NCBI GenBank assembly: GCA_006538405.1
Contig: BJKQ01000017.1
Span: 372,001 to 436,000, forward strand
Origin: Hansfordia pulvinata
Taxonomy: Eukaryota > Ascomycota > Sordariomycetes > Xylariales
DNA length: 64,000 nt
Direction: 5' to 3'
The notes below the pieces were generated by a model. It was not told the DNA's origin and did no database searches. It saw nothing but the letters and a program-made list of their open reading frames with translations. A program made the translations under genes and the position numbers. This document shows positions 50,123 through 61,880 of the stretch, in pieces. Each line of letters starts with the position of its first letter. Position 1 is the first letter of the stretch.

Positions 50123-53100
50123 ACCCCACCCCTCCTTCGCCTTTGCTCGCCTGCGTAAATGCTTGGCTGTGGGGAAGCACTCACAGTTTCACGCACCGTC
50201 CAAGGATGCGGTTCTTTGCGCCATGGGTAAGGTACAGATTCCGTGTGTCAGTGAGCTCTAAGGTCAGGAATAGGGGAAGGGGGTCTGTCTATATTGCAGG
50301 CGCGAGATAAGTGCGAAGCTGCTGGAATCGCTACAGAGTTGATGTTGTGGGATAGTAGATGCCATGGGACCGTGAGAATCAGAGTATATACATAAGACTG
50401 CGAGGACCAGGGTAACAGATAGTTCAACACTCGGAAGAAGTATAACGATGTTCAATGAGGTGAGATGTGACGGAGCAGACGGCAGTTTTGATTAATTAGC
50501 AAGATACATCAGCTTGTATGTTACAGGTATTCTGAATATCCCATAAGACATTCTCAAATCGTTACAGATATCCCCCTCGGTCAACAACGGCATAGTATCT
50601 TGAGCCCGCCCTCCTTTATCAAATTCCACGACGATGAGAATGTCCAGCGGCCATTATCATTGATCATCAAAATAAAATATCAGGAGCGCGTCTATGTGCG
50701 GTCCCGCGTCGAGAGTGAGGACAACCGACGGAGCCAACGCACGCACTCCAACGCTTCAGCATAGGCAGCCTGCTCGCCCAAATCAAAGTGAAGGCGTCAG
50801 CGCTGATGCGGACGGCCGCGTGCCGTTCAACAACAGCTTACCGAGCTCCTGAACTTCGGGAGCACACCGGGGGGGCTATGCTGCGTGCAAGGACAGAGCG
50901 AACGACGCCGCCCATGACGCGCAGCCGTGACTGCACCCAGGCTCGACTGCGGCCGGCATCACTTGAGCCATGACTCCCGAGAGGAAGAAAGAGGAGTATA
51001 CGACCCCGAGGCAGCCATCCGTCGTTGACACGATTCATTTTTTGCGGAGCTTCTTTTCCAAAAAAAACGATGTCTACCCGCAATCTTTCTTCAGACCCTT
51101 AAAGTGCTCTGTACTCACCATGAAGACCAGACACGACCGCAACTCACCACATGACATTATTTCAATAGTCGTCGCCATACCATCCGGCCAGTGGCCATGA
51201 AGCGAAGGGAAAACAACCCCCCGCATCCCCGACCTCGACAGAGAGAGCACCTCCAGCGAAAAAAACCCCAGCCCCAAAGCTCCCCAGCCCAGTCTCGTTC
51301 CTCCAAGTAGAGACAAATAGAAAGACACCCAACGCTCATGCTCGACATCGCCACGCCGCTCGAATAGCAGGACGCTGACGCTGATACGCAGCTGCTAATA
51401 GACGTGCCTGCGCCCCTTAGCGGCAGTATCGACGGTAGGGACGAGGCCCAGGACTGATTGATGATGAGGACCCGGGGCATAATATTACGGGGGTGAAGGC
51501 GTGTCAAAGTAGCCAACGAACGCCAGAGTGTCTCCATTGCTCGTGCCATGCAACCGCCGCGTACGACCGAACCCGGAACATGACATACGACACCACTAAA
51601 CTGATTCCGCTGTTGGGTGTTTTCCGAATCATCATGTTAACACGTCCATGAATGGAATCATCGCATGTCGCCCATGTTTGCTGGACAGGCATGATTTCTG
51701 CTAGGCATCCGATACATGGCAGAGATGTTTGGGACACATGAGATCTCCAGCATGACTTCCAAGTGACAGATGGAAAACAGAGTACGCCCACTCGTGATTC
51801 ATCGTCCTGACTAAGACATGGTAGACTGGGAATCGGGACGCGATGGGTACAGTGTTGGTCCGCCCAGGCTGTGATCTCATCATTCATTCACAAGAAAGGG
51901 TCACGTTTTGAAGCAGTCATCGAGTTGTAGATGAGAAGAAGGTAATGGCTGTATTCCATTTTGGCAGCCGGCCATAGTACAGGGAAAGGTTCTTAAACAG
52001 AAATGGTGAGTGTTCCCAATGAAGCCCCAAGATATTGGCTGCTGTAACCGACCAACGCAAAAGCGCAGCTTCGTACTCCCGCTCCCCAAGAAAGAACGGG
52101 ACCAGAACCCAACTCCGTGTCCTCATGACGTGTCGACACCCCAAAACAGATGTCTGCAGTCTCCATGACCTGACAGGTATAAAAAAAGAAAACAGCAACA
52201 ACGCAGTCGCATACCCGCTTGTCCCAATTCCCATTTGCTTGTGTTGAGATTCTCTGAAAACCCGGATATCCCCCATGTTGTAAACAGCGCAAAACACCCA
52301 CGCGTGCCCGGATTAGAAGAAACACCGACCGACCCCGAGCCCGTTAGCAATGTAATAGTACCCATCCGCGTTGCCCGCTTGCGACAAGACAAAACAAAGT
52401 CCGACCCCGCCTAATCGTCGCAAAAACAAAAGTCGTTCTATATGTTTGGTAATCTTTTCTCGATGTCATAAAACCCGTGAATGACTTTGGTCGTTTGTCG
52501 CTCCCGAAATGTTGATGTGCTCCGTTGTACTCCGATGTGTGCATGCTGCACACTGATGCAATTATGAAATGCAAAACCGCCGATGGTGGTGATGAACGCC
52601 AAAATTCGTAAGACCCAGAACAGCCGCAATCTTGCGGGTGGAACAGTGGGTCCGTATTTGTTTGTGTGGGCTTGCTTGCACGTGACGGGCAAGCCCCTGC
52701 GCCGGCACTCGCGTTTATGGCGCAGCATAGCCGAACAAATAGAAAAGCAAGAAAAAGGTATCGATGATCTTCGTGCCGCGAGTATCGTCCATCATAAAGC
52801 TCCGGAAAGAAGTCTGCCGATGAACAAAAGTACTAGAATATGTCGTATAGTGATGTTGTTTGTACAAGGGAGAACTTGGATTGGTGATGAGGGTCATGTC
52901 AGCAGATGGAGCGCCCGCCAGGGTGCCCGCAGTGTGGAAGATTGTCGTTGAATGATTGTGTCGATGCCTTTTTGTTGCGTTTCGTGGAGCCCAGCCAAGA
53001 TGCATGCAAAGCTGTTCCGAGGTAGGTGATTGGGAAATTGGCCCGACCATGGCAGGTGAAGAATCCCATAAAAACAGGGGTGAGGTAGAAGAGAAGCGAG

Positions 53101-53145
53101 GTCCGTCACGTGGACGGAGAGGAGCGAGGGGCGACCTCGAGACTT

Positions 53146-53809
53146 CTACCAACGGCCTGACCTCATGGGCTGGTGCATCCTGGCGGGCGACACGGACGAA
53201 GGCGGGCTAGACATGGTCAAGCCATTCGCAGGGTTGATGATGGGAATGGCATTGCGGGTGCGGGTGGCGGCGGGCTGGTGAAGCTTCATGCTGGACTGGT
53301 GGGCCTGGTAGGCCGGGGGCACAAAGGCGGGCGAGGCCGAGTTGAGGGCGAAGGAGGCGACCTGCTGGGGGTGCTGCGTGGGCGACGAGTTGGGAGAGTT
53401 GCTGGACAGCGAAGAGCGGTCCGAAGAGGAGCTGCTGATGGAAACGAGCTGAGGGAAGGGAGATCAGTCAGCTTGATAGGTCTTCAGGGGGTGTTGTTAC
53501 ATTGTGCCAATGCAGCAGCAATGGGTGACATACATCCGTCTCAGTCAGCAGCTTCGGGCAGAACTCCATGTCGTCCTCGAGGTCAAAGGAGCGGCTGGCC
53601 TCGAATTGTGAGCGGTAGTTGAACATGGAGACGGGCTCAGAAACATCCTTGAGGGACTTGACGCCGCGGTACTGTCTTTGCGAGTTCTGGGAGACAGAGA
53701 GGCGGGGTGCTCTCCGGTTGCGGCCACCGTGGTGAGGGTGCGCGGCGGCGGCAGGCATGGGCGCGGGCTGGTGGTGTTGGCTGAAGTGGTGGTAGTATGT
53801 TGAAGACAT
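53146..53809 (-). CDS. Conserved ascomycete protein of unknown function, low-complexity regulator-like
   Basis: Exons 53809-53534 and 53448-53146 give 192 aa. The N-terminus is His/Ala/Pro-rich (YYHHFSQHHQ, HPHHGGRNRRAPRLS). A conserved-looking core QRQYRGVKSLKDVSE ... FEASRSFDLEDDMEFCPKLLTETD|LVSISSSSSDRSS crosses the intron, followed by a Ser/Pro/Gln-rich tail with TRTRNAIPIINPA. The core pattern is familiar to me from small uncharacterised ascomycete proteins, but I cannot name a function. It has no signal peptide or membrane segment, so it is probably nuclear or cytosolic and largely disordered. Donor GAT|GTATGT and acceptor CCCTCAG|CTC are in phase. The upstream leader has CAA/CAG and TTG triplet repeats and a long CT-rich tract, suggesting strong or regulated expression. 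Confidence 0.72.
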
Positions 53810-54510
53810 TATGGCGGGTTGTGATGTGGTGGGTAGAGCTGAATGGACGAGCCAAGCAGCAGCAGCAGCAGACAACAACAGGTGAGACTTGAGTTCGGGA
53901 GACAAAGGATACTGTGGTCGAGCAGGTGTGCGAGGAGATTGTTGTTGTTGTTGTTGTGTTGGTTTGCTGTTATCGGGTCGAGCGTGATGATGAACGGGGT
54001 GGATGGGTGTCGTGGACTTCGATTTTTTTGCTTTTTGCTTGGAAGGGTTGAGAGAGCAAGATTATGTATGGGGGTATGGAGATGGGGGGGGGAGAGGTAG
54101 GAAAGTGAAGAGAAGCGATATTGTGGTAGTTATGAATCGACGAGCAGAGGAGAGAAGTGGGAGGTGGCGGTGAAGAGGGTCAGGGTAGTTCTGGGTCGAG
54201 GGAGACGGCAGACGGTCGGCGGGGGGGTGTGCATGCAGAGGGCAGCGCAGGCAGAGCGGGTGGGTGCAGCGCGCCGATTGGAAGAGACAGCAGCCGGGGA
54301 ACGCAGGTGCTGCGCAGGTGTGCGGTGCAGGCAGGTACCCTTCCGACTTCCAACGTGAAGGTTCTTGCGGGAGTGCACCAGGCAAAGACGGACGGGGACG
54401 GACGACCGCCACTGCACCGTCTCGTTCCTATCCGCCCCTGCTCGCATCTCTCGGGCCAATTGGATCCACTCACAGAAGCAGACGGAGGCCCAACAGGGGG
54501 GGGGGCCTGG

Positions 54511-54554
54511 TGTGCGTGTGTGTGTGTGTGTGTTGTGTGTGTGTGTGTGTGTGC
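54511..54554. repeat. (GT)n microsatellite
   Basis: Two GT runs joined by TTG, after a G10 tract; upstream of the conserved gene that starts at 53809. Confidence 0.9.
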
Positions 54555-56539
54555 AGGCCAAGTACCCTGTCTCCGTTATGGATCCGCATTGGTGCACGTG
54601 GGTATCTGAACTACTTCGCTACTAGCTGGTCCAGTGTGCTGACCACCAATGAGAGGTATCGGGCAGGCACCCAGGATGTACGGATACGCACCCATACCCG
54701 AGCTGGGTCTCTGGACGGAGAGGCACTGGCACTAATGGAGGTAGGTACGGGGCTCTGTGCTTTAGCACGCAGACCCGAACGGAGCCCTCAAGGGCTAGTG
54801 CGCGCTACCTCATCAAGCGTGGTACTCGAGGCTGCGCGACGAAGCGGCCTGAATCTGCGTACTGGCGCCCCGTTCTTGTCCACGCTTGGTTGGAGTGCAA
54901 ATGGGTCCTGATCTTCCTTGCCCTGCTTCGGACTAGATTACCCTATTAGCGCCCTGGCATGCGCCTTCCGAGTGGCGTGGCGTCAAGTGCAGGTAGGGTA
55001 GGTAGCAGGGTCGGATGGCCCGCGCCAGCTCTATTGCGGTATTATTGAGTTTGTTGACTGACCTGACTGACACCTCTGGATCAGGCCCGGAGTGCTCGCT
55101 CGGGGGCTTCGTAGCGAAGTATCCTGTCATTAGGGGCTGTCGGCCTGCCCGGCGCGAACGGGGCCGCCACCGTTCTTTGGCCTTGCCTCGCCTGCTCCTA
55201 CTAGGCAGTCACTCGTACCCGTAGGTCATGCTTCCGCCCCAAACGTCGACGTCAGCCATCAACAAAGAAACGGCCCGTTCGCAGATGTCGCCCATGGGTA
55301 CGCGAGGTATGGGCCATCTCAGCCGTCTGCAGAATGCCTTGTCTCGTGGCTCAAAGGTGGACAGGCAACCTCGTGGAATGCTGCTGGTTGCAGGGGGGGG
55401 CCTGGGCAGCCATTTCTGCGTGGGCAGGCTTGCGCACGCATGCTCCTGTCTGCACATGAATTGATCAATTCGAGCCCGGGGCCTGCAAGTCTCGCAATAT
55501 ACGGAGCACTCCGTATATGGCCAAGCACGTCCTGAATTGGCCCAAGGCGACCACAAGCATGCAAGATGAGATATTGTCCATTTCACGAGTGATCAAGGGT
55601 ACGGGTACCGTAGTGAGTGGATGCACAACGATAGGGTCGAGATGTGCGGATCGGCCGTGCTAGGCGGCACTCGTGTATCAGATGCACGAGTGATGATACG
55701 GTGCCGCTACCTGCTACTACGACCCTCTTTGCGTTCTCTGTTCTATCCGGGGGGCAGGGTTGGCCAGGGTCGTACAAGATGTTCGTGGGATCCGGCTGGC
55801 GGCTGATCACGGCATTCGTGCTCGTTCTGGACGTCAGCGGTGCCACTGGCGTGGCGTTGGTCCTCGCGCTGGCGCGGGCGGCGGCGCCGGCCCTGGACGA
55901 GCTTGGCCACGGCTCTTGATGTTGAGGTTTGGACGGGAGGCCGTTCGCCTGAACGCATCAAGGACGGAGGGGCGAAGGATTCTGTGGGATGTGCCTCCTC
56001 CCCTTCCCCAAAACCCATGGATACTGGCAGCGTACCATCGCTTCTGCTGGGTCCAGTTTTGGGCCCTGCCCCTTCTGCTGCTGCGTTCCGCCTCGACGTT
56101 CGCCGTCGGTCGCGTGCTGGGGGAGCGGGCACCTGGCGTATAGGGAAGCAGGGCGAACACGGCTACCAGACGGGATCGCTTCAACTCGGCGGCTTTGTGC
56201 ATGAGCAGATGTAGCACAGCACGGCTATGCTGTCTCTACCTCACACACGCAGCCCCAGCCCCGGCACAAGGGTAAGGGTAGGTGACTGGTCCAGGCCGCC
56301 ATGATGGAGGGTCGCCTTGGTTGCACAATGGGCGTGACATCCGGGCTTCAGCACCGCAGTGGAGACGGTCGCACAGGATAGGATGGGGAGCGTCTGCCAG
56401 TGGCGCCAAGCCAGCCCAGTCCCGGCAGCCAGGGATAGCCGATTGACGGAGCAGCAGCACGAGATGCGTCTAGGGCGAGAGGGAGAGCCCGAGGGAGGGA
56501 GGGAGTGACGGACACGCCCGCTCGAGGGAGGCAGGAGGC

Positions 56540-56571
56540 GGGATGGGGATGGGGATGGGGATGGGGATGGG
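56540..56571. repeat. (GGGGAT)n hexamer array
   Basis: Five GGGGAT units. Four or more G-runs in register make this a candidate G-quadruplex on the plus strand. Confidence 0.9.
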
Positions 56572-58810
56572 ACCCGGCGCTCCCAGCTGTACCCAGAAGG
56601 CTGCGGTGCGGTGCGGGCGGGCGGGCGGGCGATGTCGTGCCTGCTGGCGACTCGTCGTAGGTTCTCTCCGGGCTGCCTGTGTGGGCGGGTGTTCGCTTGC
56701 TCGATGCGTTGACGGGGCTCTCGCCGCCATCTCGGCCGGCTAATAATCCATCGACTGGAGGGCATGAGGGCACGAGGACAAGAGGACAAGGGGAAAAGGG
56801 AGGAGGCGGGCGGCCAAAACACCCAAGCCCCCCCCCTCCGGGCGGCTTGAGCCCTGCGGACGGTGAGTGGTTCAGAGTCAACCCCAGCGCCCCTCTGTCC
56901 CACCATAGAGGACCCATGAAGTGGATACCTAATGCGCACAGCTCTTGCCGCCACCGCATATCATTGGTCTTTGTGTGCAGCATTAGCGCCCCGCCATGAC
57001 GGTTGCGGATTAAGCGGATTATTTCGGTCTCCTCTAGGCCGGCTGTCCGTCAGGGATGGGCCAGTCAGCCAGTCAACAATGAGCCTCGCAACCATGATGT
57101 GCGCTAGGTGCCCATGTACCTGGCCCAGCCGCCACCCGCTGTCTGACCAGCTCCCTTTTGCTGGGAGGTGTGCCTGCCACAGCGCCACCGTTTCTGCCCT
57201 CCCCGTAACCGTTCGTCCGGGTCAGGAGGCAGTCCAGATGTACCTCCCCAAGTCAGCGTCGCACGCCCTGTCCCACCCTTCCTCAAGGCTAATGCGTGTT
57301 CCTCGCCCGGGCCTTTCGCGACTCGCAACGACTTGGATCCTTCACGATAATCATGGCCCAGTACTTGGGCTGCAGGCATAACCCACCCGGCGGTACTTGG
57401 CCACTGCGGATTTGCCCACGGCAGGGATGGGCTTTATGCACATTGTCCTCCCAGCCTTTCATAATTCGCCTTGATGCCGGCAGGCGGAGCTGGTCATGTA
57501 CGAGGACGGATACTGGAGCCAGGATCGAGACTGGGGTCCGTCGTGCCCGTCAGCGCCTGGGTTTTCCGGTCAGCGGTATGTTGTGCAAATCGAGCTTGTG
57601 CTGGGGCAAGATCCTCGAAATGCCGACTTGGGGTTGGCACGCTGGTTGGGGCAAAGAAAGCTGGAGAGTGTTGCGCATAGAGCAGACTCTTTTTGTGACC
57701 TGGCTGGCGGCGGTCAAGCAGACGACACTGATGAGCTGTCCTTGGGACAACCAACGCCCCCAGCACCGTGTTCGAACCATCTACGGATAGGTACTTCTTG
57801 TACGAGTACTCGGATGGGCGCGCCGGCAAAGAAAACAAGAGCAACACTCAGGGTCTGGGCAACCTGCGGCCACCCGCATCTCCGGCCGCCCATGGCGAGA
57901 TTACCTACGAGTGCTCGCTCTGGCCAGAACAGGTGTCGTGACTACGGAGTAGAACTGGCTGGGGCTGGAACTGGAACTGTTCGCACGTCGCCTGACCAAA
58001 GGAGATTGGCAGCGTTATGTCATAAGTCGCTCCTCCATATCCGAAACAGTGGGCGTAATCTGAGCCCCGATCGGACGCGCGGACTGCCCTGCTATTGCTT
58101 CTTCAGGCCTGCTGGCCCGAGCTGGGGGGGGGGGGGGGGGCTTTCTACGAGTTCTCGTACGGACACTCGTAGGGGCCGCTATGGGCTCTCGTGCCTTTGA
58201 CGCCGGAGGGCCGATGACGGAGGAGTACGAGTATCGCTGCCGTGACACGGTTCCATGGCACACTTCATGTTGTTCGTGCAGCTTGCACATCTCTGTACGA
58301 GTACAACGCCACATGCACCAGGCCCAGCCCCTGCTGGCCAGTTTGAGGTGGCACAAAGCCTTCATAGTATGTATGTAGCATGCATTATTAGGTACGAGTA
58401 TCGACGAGCGGCCCACGATAGTGCCTGGTGCTGTCTTCCGGACGGGTGCAGGGGAGCACTGGGAGCCAGCGTGCTGGGCACCAAACGGTCCCAAAACGGA
58501 GCCGACCCAGCCCGTCGACGACGAGTACCTCCACCCCCAGACTCGGTTGAGTATTCCGGGCTGGCTCATCACCGCATCCAGCAGCCCCTTTCGCCTCTGA
58601 TCGGCGCAGCAAAATTACGTCCAGCTGTTTCGTCGAGTTTGGCGCCTTCGATCCATCCCTCGGCGGCACTGTTTTCGTACACCCTGGGGCCAATACCCGT
58701 ACCATCGCAACCGGGTGCAAGTATCTCGCCCATCCGCCAGACCTCATGTGCGGCGAGCGGCGAGCGGCAAGCGGCGGGGTACGCACGAGTATGTACCACT
58801 CGCGTGCCGC

Positions 58811-58811
<1 letters not shown>

Positions 58812-58841
<30 letters not shown>

Positions 58842-58856
58842 CTCGCCCTCGCCCAC
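58812..58856. repeat. (CCCTCG)n hexamer array
   Basis: About seven CCCTCG units. Both strands stay open as Ala-Leu or Gly-Glu repeats, explaining the false frames here. Confidence 0.9.
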
Positions 58857-61383
58857 GTCGAAGGGCTGGCGCTGGCGCTGCGCCCCGGCTCCGTGGTCCC
58901 TCCGCTAACCTCACCGGGGGCGAGAGCTCGTCGCAGTGGTTCGCCTCCCCTCCTTGGGGATGCCCGATCGCCCTCTTTGCATCATCCAATCCCCCAGACC
59001 ACGGCACGATAGGTGATAGGCTGCGATAAGGCAAGGCGTTGGATGGCAGCGCGGCGGGCGAGCGATCCTCGCAGTCAGAAGCTGGCGTTGTGGGGAAAGG
59101 CCGGTCGGCCGGTGCTGGCGCCAACTCTGTTGCAGAGTGCAAGGCATCATCCCGCCAGCGTCTGGTGGTATTGATTTGAGGTCTTTCATGACGGGGCAGT
59201 CATCACTACTGCCCGTCTATCCCTCCCAGTTCACGTACCTTAGGTACCTGGTAGATACGAGTAGCAAACCCCTGCCGTCACGAGCTGGGCTGCAAGGTCC
59301 CCACGCAAAAACGACGCCGTCCCGGAGACAATGATCAGTGAACCGCCGCCGTGGCCTCGTGGCCTCCAAGCACCTGCCGCCCACGCCGCCGAACCCTGGC
59401 CCATGGCGCCGGGGGGTCCAGCACGGTGCGACGATCTGTGCCGTTCTCAACAAGATGGCTGAACTCTGACTGGCTGTGGTTGAGCGTGATGGCCGTCTCG
59501 CACTGGTGTCCCCCCCTTCACCTTTTTAGCCTGGTGCTACCTGTGCCGCCGGCGGCTCAACGCTGCGTGCGTGGGCGCTACCGATCACCGCCTCCATCCA
59601 CGCAGACATACTGGTACTACCTACCCAGACACACCAGACAGGCGCCCGACTGCAGCGAGTGAGATGCGCAGCACCCGACGACCAGGATGGCAGACTAGAA
59701 AGGGCGGGTGACCCAAGCGGGTGACCTGCAGGGCCAGGGCGCAGTCACCGTCTCCCCACTCAACCGTCCTGTCCTGCCGTGTCCTACCTGACTGACCACG
59801 ATGTCGTCTCAGGCACGCACGGCGGCAGCCTCAGGAACAGGGTCCCGTCCGTCCCTGCTGGGCCACCGCTGCTGCTGCTACGGATGTTACTGCTGTTGCT
59901 GCCGCCGCGAGAGATCTTGCATGAATGGTGGGGGGCGTCTTTTTCTAACTTAAGGTGACAGACACGAGTACAAACCAGTAGTCAGGTCGAGTCAAGTCAC
60001 ACAGGACTCTGGCCGGGGCGCCTTCTCAGTCACCACGAGCAGGATGATACTCGTAAGCGCTGTCCATGTTCGAGCGAGCGTCTGCCCAGTGTCGAAGACT
60101 CCATTCCTTCCCTCCACCGACGCAGGTAGTCGGTCGCAAGCCAAGGCCCGTTCGTGCTCTTCGACTAATGCGCGCAGTAATACAAGATCATGGCCTAGGG
60201 AATGATGCCAGCTCCATGTCCACACATGCCCATGTCCATGGGCTACTAATAATGTCGGTACGGGCAGAAGGACTCGCGAGTGCCGTAGGAAGAGGAAGGG
60301 GGGGCGAAAAACCTCTGACGTAGGCCCTGGCATGTCGGATCCCGAGCCCCCGCCCAGATCCAACCAGCGCTAGTCCACACACACAGAGGGACGAGGGACC
60401 CGCCGAAGCACCTACCTACAAGTACATGGCAACTGCTGCATGTGTCAGCAAGCACTCGGCTAGACGCTTATCAGGGTGGCGCTGATCCCCCGCTACAGCG
60501 ATAACAGATCTCCGCACGGCACGGGTTGAGGCCGACACAGCAAGGCTTGCACGCCGCACGCGTCGCCAGCCCCAGGTCTCCACCTTGCCGAGTCCTCTCT
60601 CGGGACTCCTCTCTCGGGACTTCCAGTGATGAGGCCCACAGCGACCTCCAATCTGGTGGGGCGCCCGTGGCTGACAGTGAACTCACCTACGAGTACTCGT
60701 ACCGCCCAGCCCCCCCCCCCCTCTTCTTCTTCCAGGCGATCCCATCCGAGTGGCCAGTTCTTTCTAGAAATAATCCGATAGCCCAGCACCGCTCCGAGAC
60801 GCCTGCGCCCGCTGCCAGCTGCCATTCATTCGCCTCTCGAAGTCCTCAGATCGCCCCCATCCCCCATCCCCGGAGCTGCTAGCCTGTACGAGTACCTGCC
60901 GCGTACCCACTAGTCTACGAGTACCCACGAGGCCTGTGCACGCACCGTTGCCGGAAGCACGCCAATCGTTAAGCAAGCACAGCACGGCAAGCAAGCAAAG
61001 GAAAAGAAGCAATTCGTCCATCCCGTCCCAACGTGACCACGAGGTCGACGGCAGCTCACGAGCCAAAAAAAAAAAAAAAAAAAGATTCGACGCAGCAGCG
61101 GCAAGCCAGCCTTTGGTCACCCGACACCCCCGAGCCGTCTCTTCCTACACTTCACGCGGGAGCGTTTGCCCGTCCCGCCTTCGACAACGATGGCCAAGAA
61201 GGAGGGAAGAAACGACGTCAGAGGCGCGAAGATGCCGTGCGCGTGCGAGCAAGCAGTACTCGGCCGAACGAACTCGTTCACGAGCAATACGATACCTTGA
61301 GTTGGGCCTGGGCTGGGGCCTGCCCTGTTCCGCCAAGGTCGCCCGCGGACGCGCGGCGGAGGCCGCATCCTACGGGGACATGG

Positions 61384-61880
61384 GCTGCCTGCCTGCCTGC
61401 TTGCCTGCCTGCTTGCCTTGGGCGGCCCGGAACCGTTCGGACCGGCCTTGGGTGGCCCTGGGTGGTCTGGGCTGGCCTGGCCTGGCCTGACACCGAGGCG
61501 AAACCATTGGGAAGACGGGAACGAGGCTGATGAGCTAGGAGCTGACCTTGCCCTCGATCGACCGACCTGGTGTGGTGTGTTGTGCTCGTCTGGGCGTGGC
61601 GTGGCGAGTTGTGGTGGTGTGGTGTGGTGGTATCTTGATGATGAGCGTGGTGGCTCGGGTCTGGCATGGTGTGGCGGTGGCATGCATGGGGTCTCCGAGA
61701 CTCCCCGCTCCGACCAGGCCGGGTCTGGTGCGTGCTCTGCTCTGCTCTGCTCTGCTCTGCATTGCAGGTGCTGGGATTGCGTGCTTGCGTGTGGTTGCGT
61801 GCTCACCTTGACTTTGCCTCCCTCACCTGTCACCTGGGTTATCGTCCCAATGCCATGCCATGCCATGCCATGCCATGCCA
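61384..61880. repeat. Cluster of short tandem arrays (TTGCC/CTGC, TGCTC, ATGCC)
   Basis: Three separate arrays lie within 500 bp: CTGC/TTGCC at about 61384-61419, TGCTC at about 61733-61760 and ATGCC at about 61849-61880. GGTGT/GTGGT-rich low-complexity DNA fills the space between. Confidence 0.85.

Larger units (their letters stand above)
47523..53145. other. Long intergenic region, no gene seen
   Basis: This 5.6-kb stretch has no supported gene. It begins with a GT microsatellite in the peroxidase leader. TACGAGTA octamers lie at 48783 and 48795, a TTATTA triplet run near 48731-48747 and a 22-base poly-C at 50101-50122. From about 50.2 to 53.0 kb the DNA is AT-richer than the window average, with only short overlapping frames; none carries a recognisable domain. 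The last part is likely the 3' untranslated region of the conserved gene at 53.1 kb. Confidence 0.45.

Noticed and set aside
57760..57800. GTTCGAACC resembling a tRNA T-arm
   Set aside because: No acceptor stem, anticodon arm or matching A-box could be found around it.
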